Notes: generated from the letters alone by a model not told the origin. Shown: positions 1 to 12,860, counted from the first letter of the stretch. The stretch is 64,000 nucleotides of DNA from Branchinecta lynchi (GCA_023053575.1 JAKZAP010000001.1:27732533-27796532); one strand, 5' to 3'. Numbers and translations are program-made.

Positions 1-148
1 TGAAATTAAGTTATTGTTTAAGTTAAGTTAAAGTAGTTTGTGGTAGCCGCCCAGTGCCAGTGCATTTATGTCTTCTCATGGGCGGTTACCTATCATGATG
101 GGTTATTATGTAATTTAGCAATAAAATAATCTAATCTAATCTAATCTG
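1..148 (+). mobile_element. 3' end of a non-LTR retrotransposon with TAATC microsatellite tail
   Basis: The segment ends in a short A-rich stretch followed by about four TAATC units at 125-148, which is how many truncated LINE copies end. No coding remnant is visible, so the family cannot be named. The 5' side lies outside the window. Confidence 0.4.
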
Positions 149-159
149 AATTCATCAAT

Positions 160-1750
160 GACGATCATTTTCTACCTAGACTACCTAGAATCCGGGTGAA
201 ATCGGAATATTTGTTAAAAAGTTAAAGTTTTATCTGAAGTTGATTAGAGGTTCGACAGAGAACCAGATACGCTGAATCCGGTTCTGAACTTCAATTTTGG
301 TAAGACAAGTAGTTCGCCCGGAATCAGGCCGAAATTTAAATTTGGCAGAAGTAAGGCAGGAATTTTCGTCAAAGTCGAGATGCGCAGGCTAGACAGGGGT
401 AAACACACATGCTGAATCCAAATTTTAAGTTGATCTTCTCAGACGACTACCATTTCCCTTAATCTGTTTCTGAATATTATTAGTAAAGTGCTCAATGAGT
501 CTGGCGAAGACCCAACCGTCGGGATCAAATATTAAATTTTTGGGATCCCATCGAAACCTTTGCTCTTGTTTCTCATCATAGCCATGAAATATTTGTTTTC
601 ATCCTCTGACTGAAGATCGATCGCCTATTCTCTTGTGATTTGTTTCTTTTTAGTTTACGAGTCTTGTGTTTTTTGTCTTCTTCTCTGTTTTGCTGTTACT
701 TTACTATTCTTACCTTTGTGTTCTTACTTTACTTTTTGGGATCCCAAAACGTAAGTGACGGGATACCTATGATTTCGTAAAAGTTGTCTGTCTATTAGCA
801 CGACAAATCTCGAAGGGGTTGACATATTTTATTCAAACTTGGCATGACGAATCTTTGGGTCAAAGTACAGGTCAAGTTCGTAGATGAGCCCTGTAACCCT
901 ATATTTAGGGATGGGGGAGGGTTTTCAAATTATTGGACATAATTTTTGTTTTTTAAAAGTCAATGAAATAGTCGACCTAGAGGTAAGAAGACATGCTGAA
1001 TCCATACACTTATTTTCTCGCCGGACAATTAGTTCGTCCGGAATCCAGTGAAAACCGGAAAATTTATTGAAAGTAACAGTTTTATTTGGTTGATTAAGTG
1101 TTTGATTTAGAGGTAAGAAGACATGCTGTATTCGTATATGACAACTTTTTCTACCCGGGGCAAGTAGTTCGTCCGCAATCCGGCCAAAACCTGAAAATTT
1201 GTTAAAATTATTTGAAGTTGATTGAATGATTGATGTAGGAGTAAGAAGACAGGCTGAATCCATTTATGACAATCATTTTCTAACCAAACATATAGTCCAC
1301 TGGGAATCCGGCCGAAACCGGAAAACCTTAAAACACTTTATCTGAAGTTGATTACAGATCCGATCTAGTGGTAAGGAGGCACGCTGAATCCGTATATGAA
1401 AATTATTTTCTCACCTGACAAATAGTTCACCCGGAATACGGTCAAAACCTGAAAATTTGTTAAAGTTACAATTCATCAAAGTTGGCTTGAGGTTCAATAT
1501 ACTGTTAAGTAAATCTGCTGAATTCGTTTTGGGCTTAAGTTTTTTCCCGGACCAGTAATAATATCCGGAATCCCCGGCCGAAACCGGGTATTTGTACAGG
1601 AAGTTTCTATCTATTTGGTCAAAGTAGATATGACGTCTAGGGGTAAACACACATGCTGAATCCATACCGGAACTTGGTTTTCTCAGGTGACTAGCCATTG
1701 GCACTAATCTGTTTTTAAATTTTAATAGTACAAATGTTAATCGGTAGAAG
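160..1750. repeat. GGGATCCC repeat family, two copies with internal tandem monomers
   Basis: Two copies of one family lie here, about 160-570 and 735-1750. Each carries a diverged tandem monomer of roughly 130-155 bp with CCGGAATCCGGCC-like and GCTGAATCC words (near 250, 400, 990, 1110, 1250, 1390, 1660). One boundary is marked by the palindrome GGGATCCC (541-549 and 739-746), followed in the second copy by a head with ACTTCGTAAAAGTTGTC-like sequence and a GTCTGTCTATTAGCACGA stretch. The same family recurs at 2336-2620, 5310-5360, 23870-24740 and 63895-64000. Minus-strand open frames at 925-1263 and 1411-1794 only follow the monomers and are not taken as genes. 571-735 is T-rich spacer. Confidence 0.7.
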
Positions 1751-1789
1751 TAAAAGAAATAACTTTCCAGGATAGGCCTATCTACAAGA

Positions 1790-1999
1790 CGCAATCTCGA
1801 GAAAAGTCTGTAGCCTGCGTAGTTGTATGATAGTTGTACAAAAGTTGCATGTCTTGATATGTAATAGTAAATAATAGTATCATGTAATGTGCCTCAAACT
1901 GGGCCAATCTCAAGCAGTAGTATCCACTAGCATCCTGTCTTGCTAATGCAGTAGCACGGTAGCCTTGACATAGAAGCATATAGTAGCATCACTTCGTAC
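1790..1999. repeat. TAGTAGCATG-type interspersed repeat, left part
   Basis: This stretch and 5254-5330 resemble 51950-52200, sharing the order CAGTAGTATCC, TCTTGCTAAT, CACGG, CTTGACATAGAAG, TTCGTAC. In the 51.9-kb copy the two halves are contiguous. Here they are separated by the 3.25-kb element at 2000-5253, so the repeat is the likely insertion target. Confidence 0.55.
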
Positions 2000-2989
2000 C
2001 AGTGGCGAAACTAGCTCATTTTCGTGTGTGTGTGTGGGGGGGGGGGGGGACAAGCCTAGATTTTACCAACAAGATTTAGCCATTTCCCAGCCATTACAAG
2101 AAGTGCCACGGCAACGGCGCACGTTCCCCGCGAAAACATCTTACAACTGTTTTAATAATAAATTGTAACATACTAACTGAGATGGTTTTCTAATGGAAGT
2201 TAAAGAATTTGCCATTCCCTTCCTGGCACCAAGCAATTGTTTTCACATAAAACCAGGAGCATAGGGACTGCAAGAGATTACTTCACTTCCTGAAGTTTTA
2301 TGCGGCTGTCTTATTCGCTTGTAAACTACGGGGCTTTTTGGGATTCGAAAACGTTAGCCCCTATGACTTCGTAAAAATTGTCTCTCCGTCTATTACCATG
2401 ATAACTCGCAAAGGGGGAGATATTTTGTCGAGATTCAGAGGCACTCGATGCGTTGGGTCAAATCACAGTCGAAATGAACGAGCAATCCAGTTCTATGAAA
2501 ACCCGATTACTGATAGGAGCAGATGCCCTAAGTTTGCTGCTTCTGTGTCCGAAAGAAATCTGACAACTGTGAGTGGGAAGTCGGGCTCACGGTAACTATA
2601 TGATACGCCTCACAAACTAAGCGTGTTCATGGGCTCTAGAAAATGCTCGGATTCGATTGAAACTTGTCCAAGATGTTCGATTTATCCGCGTCCAAGAACA
2701 GTGTTGCAAGGAGGTCTCTGAATTATTGTAATACGGGTAGGGGCCGAACGGATGGAGTGATTGGGATAAAACTTAAAAGGCACAAAACTATGAGGCCTAG
2801 ACATGTAGTTTGAGGCCCGAACCGGATAAATTCTTGTATAATTCATCGTAATTCGTGCTTATTTTATAATTGTTTGAATCCTAGTTCTTACATACGTTTA
2901 ATGTGACGTCATTCGTCGAAATGCATAATTCGTTGTAACTCTTGTTTATGTTATAGTGATTTGAATTTCAGTTCTAATATAAGTGTAAT

Positions 2990-3155
2990 TGTAAATGATC
3001 ACTTACAGTGATTCGAATTGTATATAAGTTTATTATTTATGACAAAATTATGACAAAGGTGTTGATGTTATTATGTTTATGACGAAAAATTCAATGTTCG
3101 GCTTGCCCGTGAAGGAATTTTTAAAATAAATTGAAACTGAAATTGAAATTGAAAT
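2990..3155 (+). mobile_element. LINE 3' end with TTGAAA tail nested in the hAT-like element
   Basis: AT-rich 3'-UTR-like sequence ends in AATAAATTGAAACTGAAATT-type repeats at 3124-3154, a typical microsatellite tail of a non-LTR retrotransposon. No reverse-transcriptase codons remain. Confidence 0.4.
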
Positions 3156-3599
3156 ATGAGGTCAGAACGAAGATTAGGCTGGGGGTATCGGACCCGTAGG
3201 CCCACTGGAATGTTTTCGGGATGCTCCGATTCGAGTGATGCTTGATGGGTGGCAGGTGCAGATCCGAAATATATACCATTTATGTGTCCGACCTCTCCTT
3301 GCCATGGTGGTAGTTCTGTGGGGGATTAAATGTGGGTCCAGAAAATTTTCTAAGTTATTTCTAGATATCCTGGCTTGATCCAACCTCAGTGAGAAGAGTT
3401 GGTGGAGGTATCACAGCTGGGAATTTGAAAGTCAAAAGTCACTGAATAAAGTGGACCATTTCCAGGGTTGATTCATCATATAAAACCAGATAAACGCAAA
3501 AGGACAGTTTATGGTTGGGAGCAAAAAAATCACTCAAGAACAACCGAGTAGAAACTTTGCCGCTGTGGTTGGTTTACCGTAAAAGAATAGAAAGGAATG

Positions 3600-4010
3600 A
3601 AAAACTGTTTGGTTAGCGCTTTTACCCCGAAAACTTCTGATTTACGGACGAGAATTTTCCCGTCTCAACATCAAAAAGTTTTCTCGCTGACGAACAGTTC
3701 ACAATTACTGAATTTAACGACACGATTTTTATCTGTCCCGGATGTAAACAGGCCGATAAAGAGAGTTCCTACTTTACCGACAAGACTTTTCCCGATCACC
3801 GTATCGAGAAAGGAAAAACAACCGATATGAGGATCTCGATCCGATCAGCGGCTTGACTTCCCGACAAGGCTTTTGTCGGTATCATTTCGGCATACAAAAA
3901 AAATGGCGATTTCCAAACAAGATGTTTCCTGATTACCGACAGAGCTTCTGTTGGTATAAAAAACGGTGTGAAAACAGAACTTGCGCACCGTCTCTTTTTT
4001 TTTTTTTTTT
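3600..4010. repeat. Diverged minisatellite, first block
   Basis: Imperfect units share CCGACAAGRCTTTT and TCGGTATC-like words at about 3778, 3860 and 3930, the same unit as the block at 4840-5190. The block ends at a long T run (3994-4018). Confidence 0.5.
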
Positions 4011-4029
4011 TTTTTTTTAAACCCGCGTA

Positions 4030-4840
4030 GCCTTTCAAAAATTTGTTACTTTACTTTTTGGGCTACGACTCCTCCTCCACTCGGTGACGTTAACATTTCC
4101 TTTAAATCTTTAACGTCACCTACTCTTTCCAAACAAACAAACAAAATTTTAAACTTCAAAAAATATAACTCCATTTACCATTTCAACTGTTCAAATTATT
4201 TTTGAATTTAACTTTACCAATCTTAATACTTATTTACTCTTATTTCGATACAAAATAAACATTTTTATTTTTATTCTTTATCCACGAATCCTCACCTCTA
4301 GACATCAAGAACTCACCCCAACCAAAACGACCGCTACGAAAGACAAACAAACACCCCCAAACAGGAGCCCCTAAGAGCTACAAACACATTCCAAATCCAT
4401 TATTACGAACTATACTTTAATCTATACTAATAAATTCAATACAAACATAAAAACTTTAAATCCACCCCTAAACACTGTTTATTTTATTTTATACATTTCC
4501 TAAACAATTAACTTTCAATTTCATAAGTCCTTTCTATTTTATTTAACAATAAAATTATTCTCTGAATCCTCTTAACTTTCCCTTCTAATTTGACACCAAT
4601 ATTATTTAAAATTTAATTATAGCAGCGAAAAAGCAGACTCTCAAATCAGGTAACCCACAATAACAAACCATCAAAATATACAAAACAAAAGCAAACTCCC
4701 GCAGGAAGGGTGCCCTTCCGTCCTAGGGAACCCCTCCTTACGGTGGCCCTTATTTAACAATTTAATTAAACGACCTTTTAACCTAACTTTCGAGTCCACA
4801 AAAAAAAACACAAAACACTAAAAATAACCTGCGCACCGTC
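4030..4840. other. G-depleted block with strong strand asymmetry
   Basis: The plus strand is almost without G over long stretches (for example 4195-4370 and 4381-4500), while C is common, so GC skew is strongly negative. No open frame longer than 74 codons crosses it and no motif was recognised. It sits between two blocks of the same minisatellite. Confidence 0.6.
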
Positions 4841-5190
4841 TCCGCACTAAACGCTGCCGATTTCCAAACAAGAAGTTTCATAACTTACCGACAGAGCTTT
4901 CGTCGATATCAGAAACGGAATGAGGAAAGTGTTTTTCAGAGCTCTTTCAGAGTCCATACTAGAAATAGAATCCTCGCACCGTCTCCGAACTGACAAATGC
5001 TGCCGATTTCTCAACAAGAACTTTCCTGATTTGCCGACAGAGCTTTTGTCGGTATCAGAAACGGAATGATAAAGCGTACTGTACCGGCAAACACTGCCAA
5101 TTTCCCAACAAGACGTTTCCTGTTTTACCGACAGAGCTTTTGTTGGTATCGGAAACGGAATGATAAAAGCGACAAACACTGCCAATTTAA
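4840..5190. repeat. Minisatellite with CCGACAGAGCTTT units
   Basis: Three units of about 95-145 bp carry CCGACAGAGCTTT followed by a GTCGGTATCAGAAACGG-like word (near 4888, 5034 and 5128) and an ACTGCCAATTTCC-like word. The open frame at 4847-5233 on the minus strand merely follows these units. Confidence 0.65.
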
Positions 5191-5379
5191 TGACATTTTT
5201 TGTCATGGGGGGGGGGTAGCTTCCCCCACACACACCCCTAGTTTACGCCACTGCATGCTACTTTTTCGTACAACTTCATACTACTAATTGGAGACAAATG
5301 TTTCATCGGATTCGGGACTGCCTGTACCAAATATTAAATTTTTGAGATCCCGAGGACACCATTGGTCTTGTCTTACTTT

Positions 5380-6189
5380 ATTTGAGTTGCTTCTTTGAAC
5401 AAAGAGATTGGACGAAAATTAAGCTGTGAGTTGGTGAGCGGCTAGAGCAGCAGACGTTGCCATTCTTTTTTTCAAACTAACTTACTAACCCTGAAATTAA
5501 TAGTAGCCGGTCATGTGCCTGTTGACGGAGAAAGTACATCTGTGATAGATTACATTGTCAATGTCAGCAATGATTCCAGCTCGTGCAAGAAAAACAAGAC
5601 AGCGTGTCACATTTTAAGCGATCACCGACGCTTGAAGGCAGACGTAATTACTGACGATAATATTCATCCGCACTCTCAGGTGTTCAGTTTCAGTTTTTCA
5701 GTTCAGTTTCATTGGACTGTATTTAAAGACAAAAAAAATACACAATTTACATTCCTGCCAGGAAAGCACAAATGTAGTGCTTGGCTAGGGTAGGGAAATA
5801 TCCGATAATAATTTAAACATAAAACAGAATCAACTAACTGAACATTCTATTTAAAGAGGAAAAAAAAAAAAATATGAGAGGAAAAAAATAACCTATGGTT
5901 TCAACTTTAAATAAAAGGAGAGAGAAAATAAGAGAAAGAAGGAACTTTCGTTCTTGTGTTCTTTCGGGAACACAAGATTCAGCTTCGCATCCAATAAGGA
6001 AGTGGTCGACAACATGTCATGTGAACCTTACATTCGTGCTCTACACTGTCATGTTTGTAAGCTCACTCAAATGTTAGATTTTCTGTTTAATTTTCTCTAC
6101 AGTAAAAGAGTCGGTGAACTTATCCGCTTTCAAATTTCACTGGAAACAAAAGAAATGTCTTCAATCTGGAATCTGTTTTTCAGCTGAAA
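5380..6189. other. No recognisable gene
   Basis: Only short open frames occur here (up to about 92 codons, 5515-5793) and none resembles a known family. AT-rich stretches and an A run (5862-5873) are present. Confidence 0.4.
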
Positions 6190-6860
6190 AGCCAGCCTGT
6201 TTTTATATTTTGGGTTTAAAAGTATACGGAATTACTTTGAAGCCGGTGAGGAACTTTTTTAAAGGAGTTACATCGTAAAGCATTCTAGCAGTCGCAAGGT
6301 AGCCAGCCTGTTACATTTTGGGTTTAAAAGTATACAGAATTATTTTGAAGCTGGTGAGGAACTTTTTTAAAGGAGTTACATCGTAAAGCATTCTAGCAGT
6401 CCAAGGTACAGAACCCTCAAACCAAGACCCAAGGTGAAGCCGCGACAAGGTCCGACTGCTGGGTCAACTAGTGGCGCAGTTTAGAAGGACCCGACATGGG
6501 GAAGCTGGGATCACAGTTTGACTATGGATCTAACAAAATGTTTTTTTTTTCTTGTCAGGCATATATTTATTTTTATTTATCTAAACTAGGATACGACCAA
6601 CTAGGGTAATATGGTAATAGGGTAAAATATAAACTACAAATAAAATAAAACAAATTTCAGTACATCAGCACATATGACTTACTAGCTTTTTCGGTTCCTT
6701 TTAATGTTTTGTTTCTGTATTTTCTTGCTAATTCCCTCAAGTACAAAGAAGAAAGGGTGTAAACTGGACCACAATAAACAATAGTGACTTCTTGAAGATT
6801 CTGAAATTCAGCGAAATAATATTCAGCTTTCGAGACCAGAAAATGTCAAACTGTTTATGA
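6190..6860. repeat. Interspersed repeat shared with 12865-13830, with internal duplication
   Basis: A unit of about 105-115 bp occurs twice in tandem (about 6190-6300 and 6301-6411), sharing GGGTTTAAAAGTATAC and AAGGAGTTACATCGTAAAGC. The following part (6411-6535, with CTGGGTCA and GACATGGGGA words) and 6700-6860 match 13095-13550 in the same order, so both are copies of one older element. Confidence 0.6.
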
Positions 6861-6879
6861 TATACCTTACTGTATTTTT

Positions 6880-7106
6880 GGGAATGTAATTACAATAAAT
6901 GATGAAGTATGGATGATGAGCGTTATTGGAAGTAAGTGTTTTCAAGATTTGAAGAGGCTGGTAAGGTTCCTAAAAGTAGTTTTAGCCCACAAAGAGAATT
7001 TCCTTTAGTTTAGTTCTATTATTTCGTTCAAGTGTTCTCTCTTCTTGTAACCATTTTTGCCATGGCCTCAGGCTTTTTGTGCAATAAATTCTATTCTATT
7101 CTATAC
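6880..7106 (+). mobile_element. LINE 3' end with TTCTA tail
   Basis: The segment ends with GCAATAAATTCTATTCTATT, a microsatellite-type tail. The text just before it (TTTTGCCATGGCCTCAGG) resembles 29860-29910 (GTTGCCATGACCCCATGG then GCAATAAATTCATTCATT), so the two are 3' ends of one LINE family. Confidence 0.5.
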
Positions 7107-7117
7107 CTATCTGTATT

Positions 7118-10100
7118 GTGTTGCGAGAGCAACACTTTGGTTTTGTCCTGTTTTTTTTTTGTTTTTTTTTTTTTTTTTTCCTATGACTCCGATTTCATTT
7201 TATTCCTGGTAACTGGGAAGGGTCTAACCTGTGCGGTTTTTACGGAAAGTGTGGACCTTAGGCCGGATTGATGAATATGACATTACATTTTGGAAAGCTC
7301 CGTAGAACTCTTGCCTGGGGCCAATAAGGATGGTTTTTGCTTGTCATCGAGCCAGAGCCTACGGTTTACGAAGTGAAGTGGAGTTGTATAGCCTATGTCG
7401 GAGAGGACCATCTCAAGTTGTGTAGCGAACCTTTCGTTTCATCAAACCATGTTTCTGCTTTCGAGTGGAAAGCTCCGTTCTAGCACGCTAGCAGGCAGGC
7501 ACCAGTTTCAAATTGAAGATGGACTAAAATCTATAAGTGTTAAATATATGCGGCAGTTACCCGGCCCTACAGCCAACATATCTTCTTTGAGTGATAAATA
7601 GAAAAATCTACAGAGACAAAAAAGTGGCTTTTTCCCACGGGTCCGAAAGTGCTGCCATCTATTGTTTCTGTCCATGTCTGCGACGATTCCAGCTGAGTTT
7701 ATAAAATTTTTTTTTTGCACTTGGGTTTGCGGTAGAGTAACGGTATCAGATGTGCCCCTTAAACTTTAAAAGTTCTCTCATTGCTAAAGAAACTAGAGCT
7801 TATCCTTTGCTCCTTTCTAAGTCGTGACGTTAGAAAGTTGGCCTACGGCAAAAAAGTCAACTTTTGAACTAAGACAGGTAGAATTTTTTTTTCGACGGCA
7901 ATCGATAGCCATTGATGAGCTGATCAAAGTATATGTCATCCATTTTTTGGTACAAAAATTCCTTCATGAGATACACCAGTTTGAAAATTTCAAAGGGGTT
8001 GACAACTTCAGTAGTAAGGTACACGAAAACAAAAATAGGCGATACCTGTTATGAGACATGTAGGGGACTTTTAAGCAACAGTCGACTGTTGGCTCATAAT
8101 CATCTTTGGTAATGAGGGGTTTGCCGCTTTTGCTAGTTGGTGTACCTGTTATTTGTTTCCGGTGTATTCGATGGTAAGAACAATTTGGTTCCCAATGGTA
8201 AGATATGCAAGGGACTTGTAAGTAATAATCGGCTGTTATGCTACAATCATCTTCTGCGATGATGGGTTTGCAACTTTTGCTAGCTGGTGTACCCATTATT
8301 TGTTTTCGTTTAAGGGTTAATGTATATCACGGGAGAGGGACTTGTAAGTAGGAATCGGTTCACGAGTGGCTAGGAATTTTTGCAATTGGGTGCACATTGT
8401 ATGCTACAATCATCTTCAGGGATGAGGGGTTTACAACTTCTGCTCGCTAGTGTACCCATTATTTTTATCCGGTGAACTTGATGTCTATCACGGGAGAGAG
8501 ACTTGTAAGTAAGAATCGGTTCACGAGGGGCTAGAACTTTTGTAAATTGGTGCACATTGTAATCGATTTCTATAAACCTGACGGTAGAAAGTTTGTATCG
8601 ATGGTCTATCGCTGTAACCTAGGATTAACTGTTTACGCAACTATCCATTTGTGTACACGATTTCAGCTGAGTTTATCATTCGTTTTTTTGCACTTGGGTT
8701 TGCGGTAGAGAAATGGTATCAGATGAACTCTCATTACTAAAGAAACTAGAGCTTATCCTTTGCTCCTTTCTAAGTGGTGACGTTAGAAAGTTGGCCTACG
8801 GCAAAAAAGTCAACTTTTGAACTAAGACAGGTAGAATTTTTTTGTCGACGGCAATCGATAGCCGCTGATGAGCTGATCAAAGTATATGTCATCCATTTTT
8901 TGGCACAAAAATTCCGTCATGAAATACACCAGTTTGAAAGTTTCAAGGGGTTGACAACTTCAGTAGTACGGTACACACCGAAACCGAAAATAGGCGATAC
9001 CAGTTGTGAGACATGTAGGGGACTTGTACGCGACAGTCGACTGTTACCTCATAATCATCTTCGGCATTGAGGGGTTTGCAGCTTTCGCTAGTTGTCGTAC
9101 CTGTCATTTGATGGTAAGAACAGCTTGGTTCCCAATTGTAAGACATGCAAGGGACTTGTTAGTAATAATCGGCTGTTATACTACAAAAATCTTCAGCGAT
9201 GAGGGGTTTGCAACTTTTGCTAGCCGGTGTACCCATTATTTTTATCCGGTGAGCTTGATGTCTATCACGGGAAAGGGACTTATCAGTAGAACCGGTGCAC
9301 GAGGGGCTAGAAATTTGTGCAAATTGTTGCACATTGTATTCGATTTATATAAATCTGACGGTAAGAAAGTTTGTATGGATGGTCTATCTGTAACCTAGGA
9401 TTTACTGTTTACGCAACGGGTACAAACGATACGGTAATGTAAAAAAATAAGGTAGTTTTGTAATAATTAATAGTGTCATCTATGGTATTTTAATCCTAAA
9501 AAGTTACGGATAGCTTTATAATACCAACTAGATTATATAGGATATTGTTCCAAGTTTTCCTCCGTCACGATGTCTAAGATTGAAAAGGATAAAGTTCAAC
9601 CGACTGCAAAGACAATTTAGTACCTTTTTCCGATATTCTTTTGTTGTGGTTAGGGCAATCGATAGCCCTTGGTGAGCTGATCAAAGTATATGTCATCCAT
9701 TTTTTTTTAACAAAAATCCTTCATGAAATAAACCAGAATGAAAGTTTCAAGGGGTTGACAACTTCAGGAGTTAGGTACACACTGAAACCAAAAATAGGCG
9801 ATACCAGTTGTGAGACATGTAAGGGACTTCTAAGCAACAGTTGACTGTAAGCAACAGTCGACTGTTAGCTCATAATCATCTTCGGCAATGATGAGTTTGC
9901 AGCTTTTGCTAGTTGGTATACCTGTTGTTTGTTTCAGGTGTATTCGATGGTAAGAACAATTTTGTTCCTAATTGTAAGACTTGCATGGGACTTGTAAGTA
10001 GTAATCGGCTTTTATGCTATAATCATCTTCAGCGATGAGGGGTTAGCAACTTTTGCTAGCTGTTGTATCCATTATTTGTTTCCGGTGAATTTTATTTGTT

Positions 10101-12777
10101 TCCGGTGTAGTCGATGGTAAGAACAATTTGGTTCCCAATGGTAAGATATGCAAGGGACTTGTAAGTAATAATCGGCTGTTATGCTACAATCATCTTCTGC
10201 GATGATGGGTTTGCAGCTTTTGCTAGCTGGTGTACCCATTATTTGTTTCCGGTTAACTTAATGTATATCACGGGAGAGGGACTTGTAAGTAGGAATCGGT
10301 TCACGAGGGGTTAGGAATTTTTGCAAATGGGTGCACATTGTATTCGATTTCTATAAATCTGACGGTAAGAAAGTTTGTGTCGATGGTCTATCAATGTAAC
10401 TGAGGATTAACTGTTTACACAACGGATACAAACGAAAATGTAAAGCAATGAGGTAGTTTCATAATAATTAATAGTGTCATCTATGGTATTTTAATCCTGA
10501 AAAGTTACGGATAGCTTTCTATTACCAACTAGATTATATAAGTCACGATGTCTACGATTGAAAAGGATAAAGTACAATTGATTGCAAAGTTAATTTAGTC
10601 CCTTCTTCCTATATTATTTTGTTGTTGTTTTTACAACGCTGAAGAATACCTTTTGATCATATGATTAATTTTTTTAGAACATCCCGTTTAAAAAGCGTAT
10701 GCTATAATCATCTTCAGCGATGAGGGGCTTGCAACTTTTGATAGCTGGTATATCCATTATTTGTTTCCGGTGAATTTGATGTCAATCACGGGAGACGGAC
10801 TTGTAAGTAAGAATCGGTTCACGAGGGGCTAGAAATTTTTGAAAATTGGTGCACATTGTGACACAATATGACAGTAAGAAAGTTTGTATCGATGGTCTAT
10901 CGCTATAACCTAGGATTAACTATTTACGCAACGGGTACAAACGATACGGTAATGTAAAACAATAAGGTAATTTTGTAATAATTAATAGTGTCATCTATGG
11001 TATTTTAATCCTGAAAAGTTACGGATAGCTTTATAATATCAACTAGATTATATAAGATATTGTTCCAAGTTTTCATCCGTCACGATATCTACGATTGAAA
11101 AGGATAAAGTTCGACTTCGACGGCAATCGATAGCCGCTGATGAGCTGATCAAAGTATATGACATCCATTTTTTGGTAAAAAAATTCCTTTATGAGATACA
11201 CCAGTTTGAAAGTTTCAAGGGGTTGACAACTTCAGTAGTAAGATACACACTGAAACCAAAAATAGGCGATACCAGTTGTGAGACTTTTAGGGGACTTGTA
11301 CGCGACAGGTGACTATTAGCTCATAATCATCTTCGGCAATGAGGGGTTTGCAGCTCTCGCTAGTTGGCGCACCTGTCATTTGATGAACAATTTGGTTCCC
11401 AAATGTAAAACTTGCAAGGGACTTTTAAGTAATAATCGGCTGTTATGCTACACAAATCTTCAGCGATTATGGGTTTGTAACTTTTGCTAGTCGGTGTACC
11501 CATTATTTTTATCCGGTGAACTTGATGTCTATCACGGGAAAGGGACTTGTCAGTAGAATCGGTGCACGAGGGGCTAGAATTTTGTGCAAATTGTTGCAAA
11601 TTGTATTCGATTTATATAGATCTGACGGTAAGAAAGTTTGTATCGTTGGTCTATCGCTGTAACCTAGGATTTGCTGTTAACGCAACGGGTACAAACGATA
11701 CTCTAATGTAAAACAAGGTAGTTTCGTAATAATTAATAGTGTCATCTATGGTATTTTAATCCTAAAAAGTTACGGATAGCTTTATAATACCAACTAGATT
11801 ATATAGGATATTATTCCAAGTTTTCATCCGTCACGATGTCTACGATTGAAAAGGATAAAGTTCAACTGACTGCAAAGTCAATTTAGTCCCTTTTTCCGAT
11901 ATGCTTTTGTTGTGGTTAGGGCAATCGATAGCCCTTGAAGAGCTGATCAAAATATATGCCATCCATTTTTTTGAACAAAAATCCTTCATGAGATAAACCA
12001 GTTTGAAAGTTTCAGGGGGTTGACAACTTTAGGAGTAAGGTACACACTGAAACCAAAAATAGGCGATACCAGTTGTGAGACATGTAAGGGACTTGTAAGC
12101 AACAGTCGACTGTAAGCAACAGTCGACTGTTAGCTCATAATCATCTTCGGCAACGAGGAGTTTGCAGCTTTTGCTAGTTGGTATACCTGTTATTTGTCTC
12201 AGGTGTATTCGATGGTAAGAACAATTTTGTTCCCAATTGTAAGACATGCATGGGACTTGTAAGTAATAATCGGCTTTTATGCTATAATCATCTTCAGCGA
12301 TGAGGGGCTTGCAACTTTTGATAGCTGGTGTATCCATTATTTGTTTCCGGTGAATTTGATGTCAATCACGGGAGAGGGACTTGTAAGTAAGCACGAGGGG
12401 CTAGACATTTTTGAAAATTGGTGCACATTGTATTCGATTTCTGTAAATATGACAGTAAGAAAGTTTGTATCGATGGTCTATCGCTATAACCTAGGATTAA
12501 CAGTTTACGCAACGGGTACAAACGATACGGTAATGTAAAACAATAAAGTAGTTTTGTAATAATTAATAGTGTCATCTATGGTATTTTAATCCTGAAACGT
12601 TACGGATAGCCTTCTTCCGATATTGTTTTGTTGTTGGTTTTACAACGCTAAAGAACATCTTTTGATTATGTGATTATTCTTTTTAGAACATACCGTTTTA
12701 AAAGCTTCGATAAGTTGACAATTTCAGCATTTAACCGACAGCGAAGAAACAAAACCAAAGTGTTGCTCTCGCAACAC
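7118..12777. repeat. Higher-order tandem array bounded by a perfect 29-bp inverted repeat
   Basis: The left bound 7118-7146 and the right bound 12749-12777 are exact reverse complements. Each contains its own small palindrome (GTGTTGC, four bases, GCAACAC). From 7690 to 12660 the interior is a complex tandem array. The anchor TGATCAAAGT recurs at 7921, 8874, 9678, 11146 and (as TGATCAAAAT) 11944. The anchor TAGTGTCATCTATGG recurs at 9471, 10472, 10986, 11737 and 12567. A short subunit around AATCATCTTC...GGGTTTGC appears about 13 times (8096 to 12284). A 350-bp head unit occurs at 7690-8060 and again about 955 bp later. Minus-strand open frames of 67-110 codons track the subunit and are interrupted, so I do not call them genes. 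No transposase was found. Confidence 0.75.
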
Positions 12778-12860
12778 TTTAGACGGCGAAGCCGGACAAA
12801 GGTTGCCGCAACACTTCACGTTGCCCGGGCAACGTAGGTCTAGTTAATATTGATATACTT
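12778..12860. repeat. GC-rich palindromic patch next to the inverted repeat
   Basis: Small palindromes follow one another here (GACGGCGAAGCCGGAC, TTGCCCGGGCAACG). They may be part of the terminal structure of the 7-12.8 kb unit. Confidence 0.4.

Larger units (their letters stand above)
2000..5253. mobile_element. Large hAT-like non-autonomous DNA element with minisatellite interior
   Basis: The left end reads CAGTGGCGAAACTAG. The right end, read on the other strand, is CAGTGGCGTAAACTAG, a near-matching terminal inverted repeat of hAT type (CAG start). Both ends are followed inward by a GT/G-rich run (2028-2050 and 5208-5232). Flanking 8-mers CTTCGTAC and CATGCTAC match only 5 of 8, so the target duplication is weak. 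No transposase was seen. The interior holds a GGGATCCC-family fragment (2336-2620), a LINE tail (2990-3155), tandem repeats (3600-4000 and 4840-5190) and a G-poor block (4030-4840). Confidence 0.55.

Noticed and set aside
7964..12337. Minus-strand open frames sharing SKSCKPLIAEDD-like peptides
   Set aside because: They follow the tandem subunit of the 7-12.8 kb array, are broken between units, and have no supporting start or splice context. Repetition alone explains them.
7690..12660. CRISPR-like array
   Set aside because: The repeats are long, diverged and nested, without uniform short repeats and unique spacers, and the context is an animal gene.
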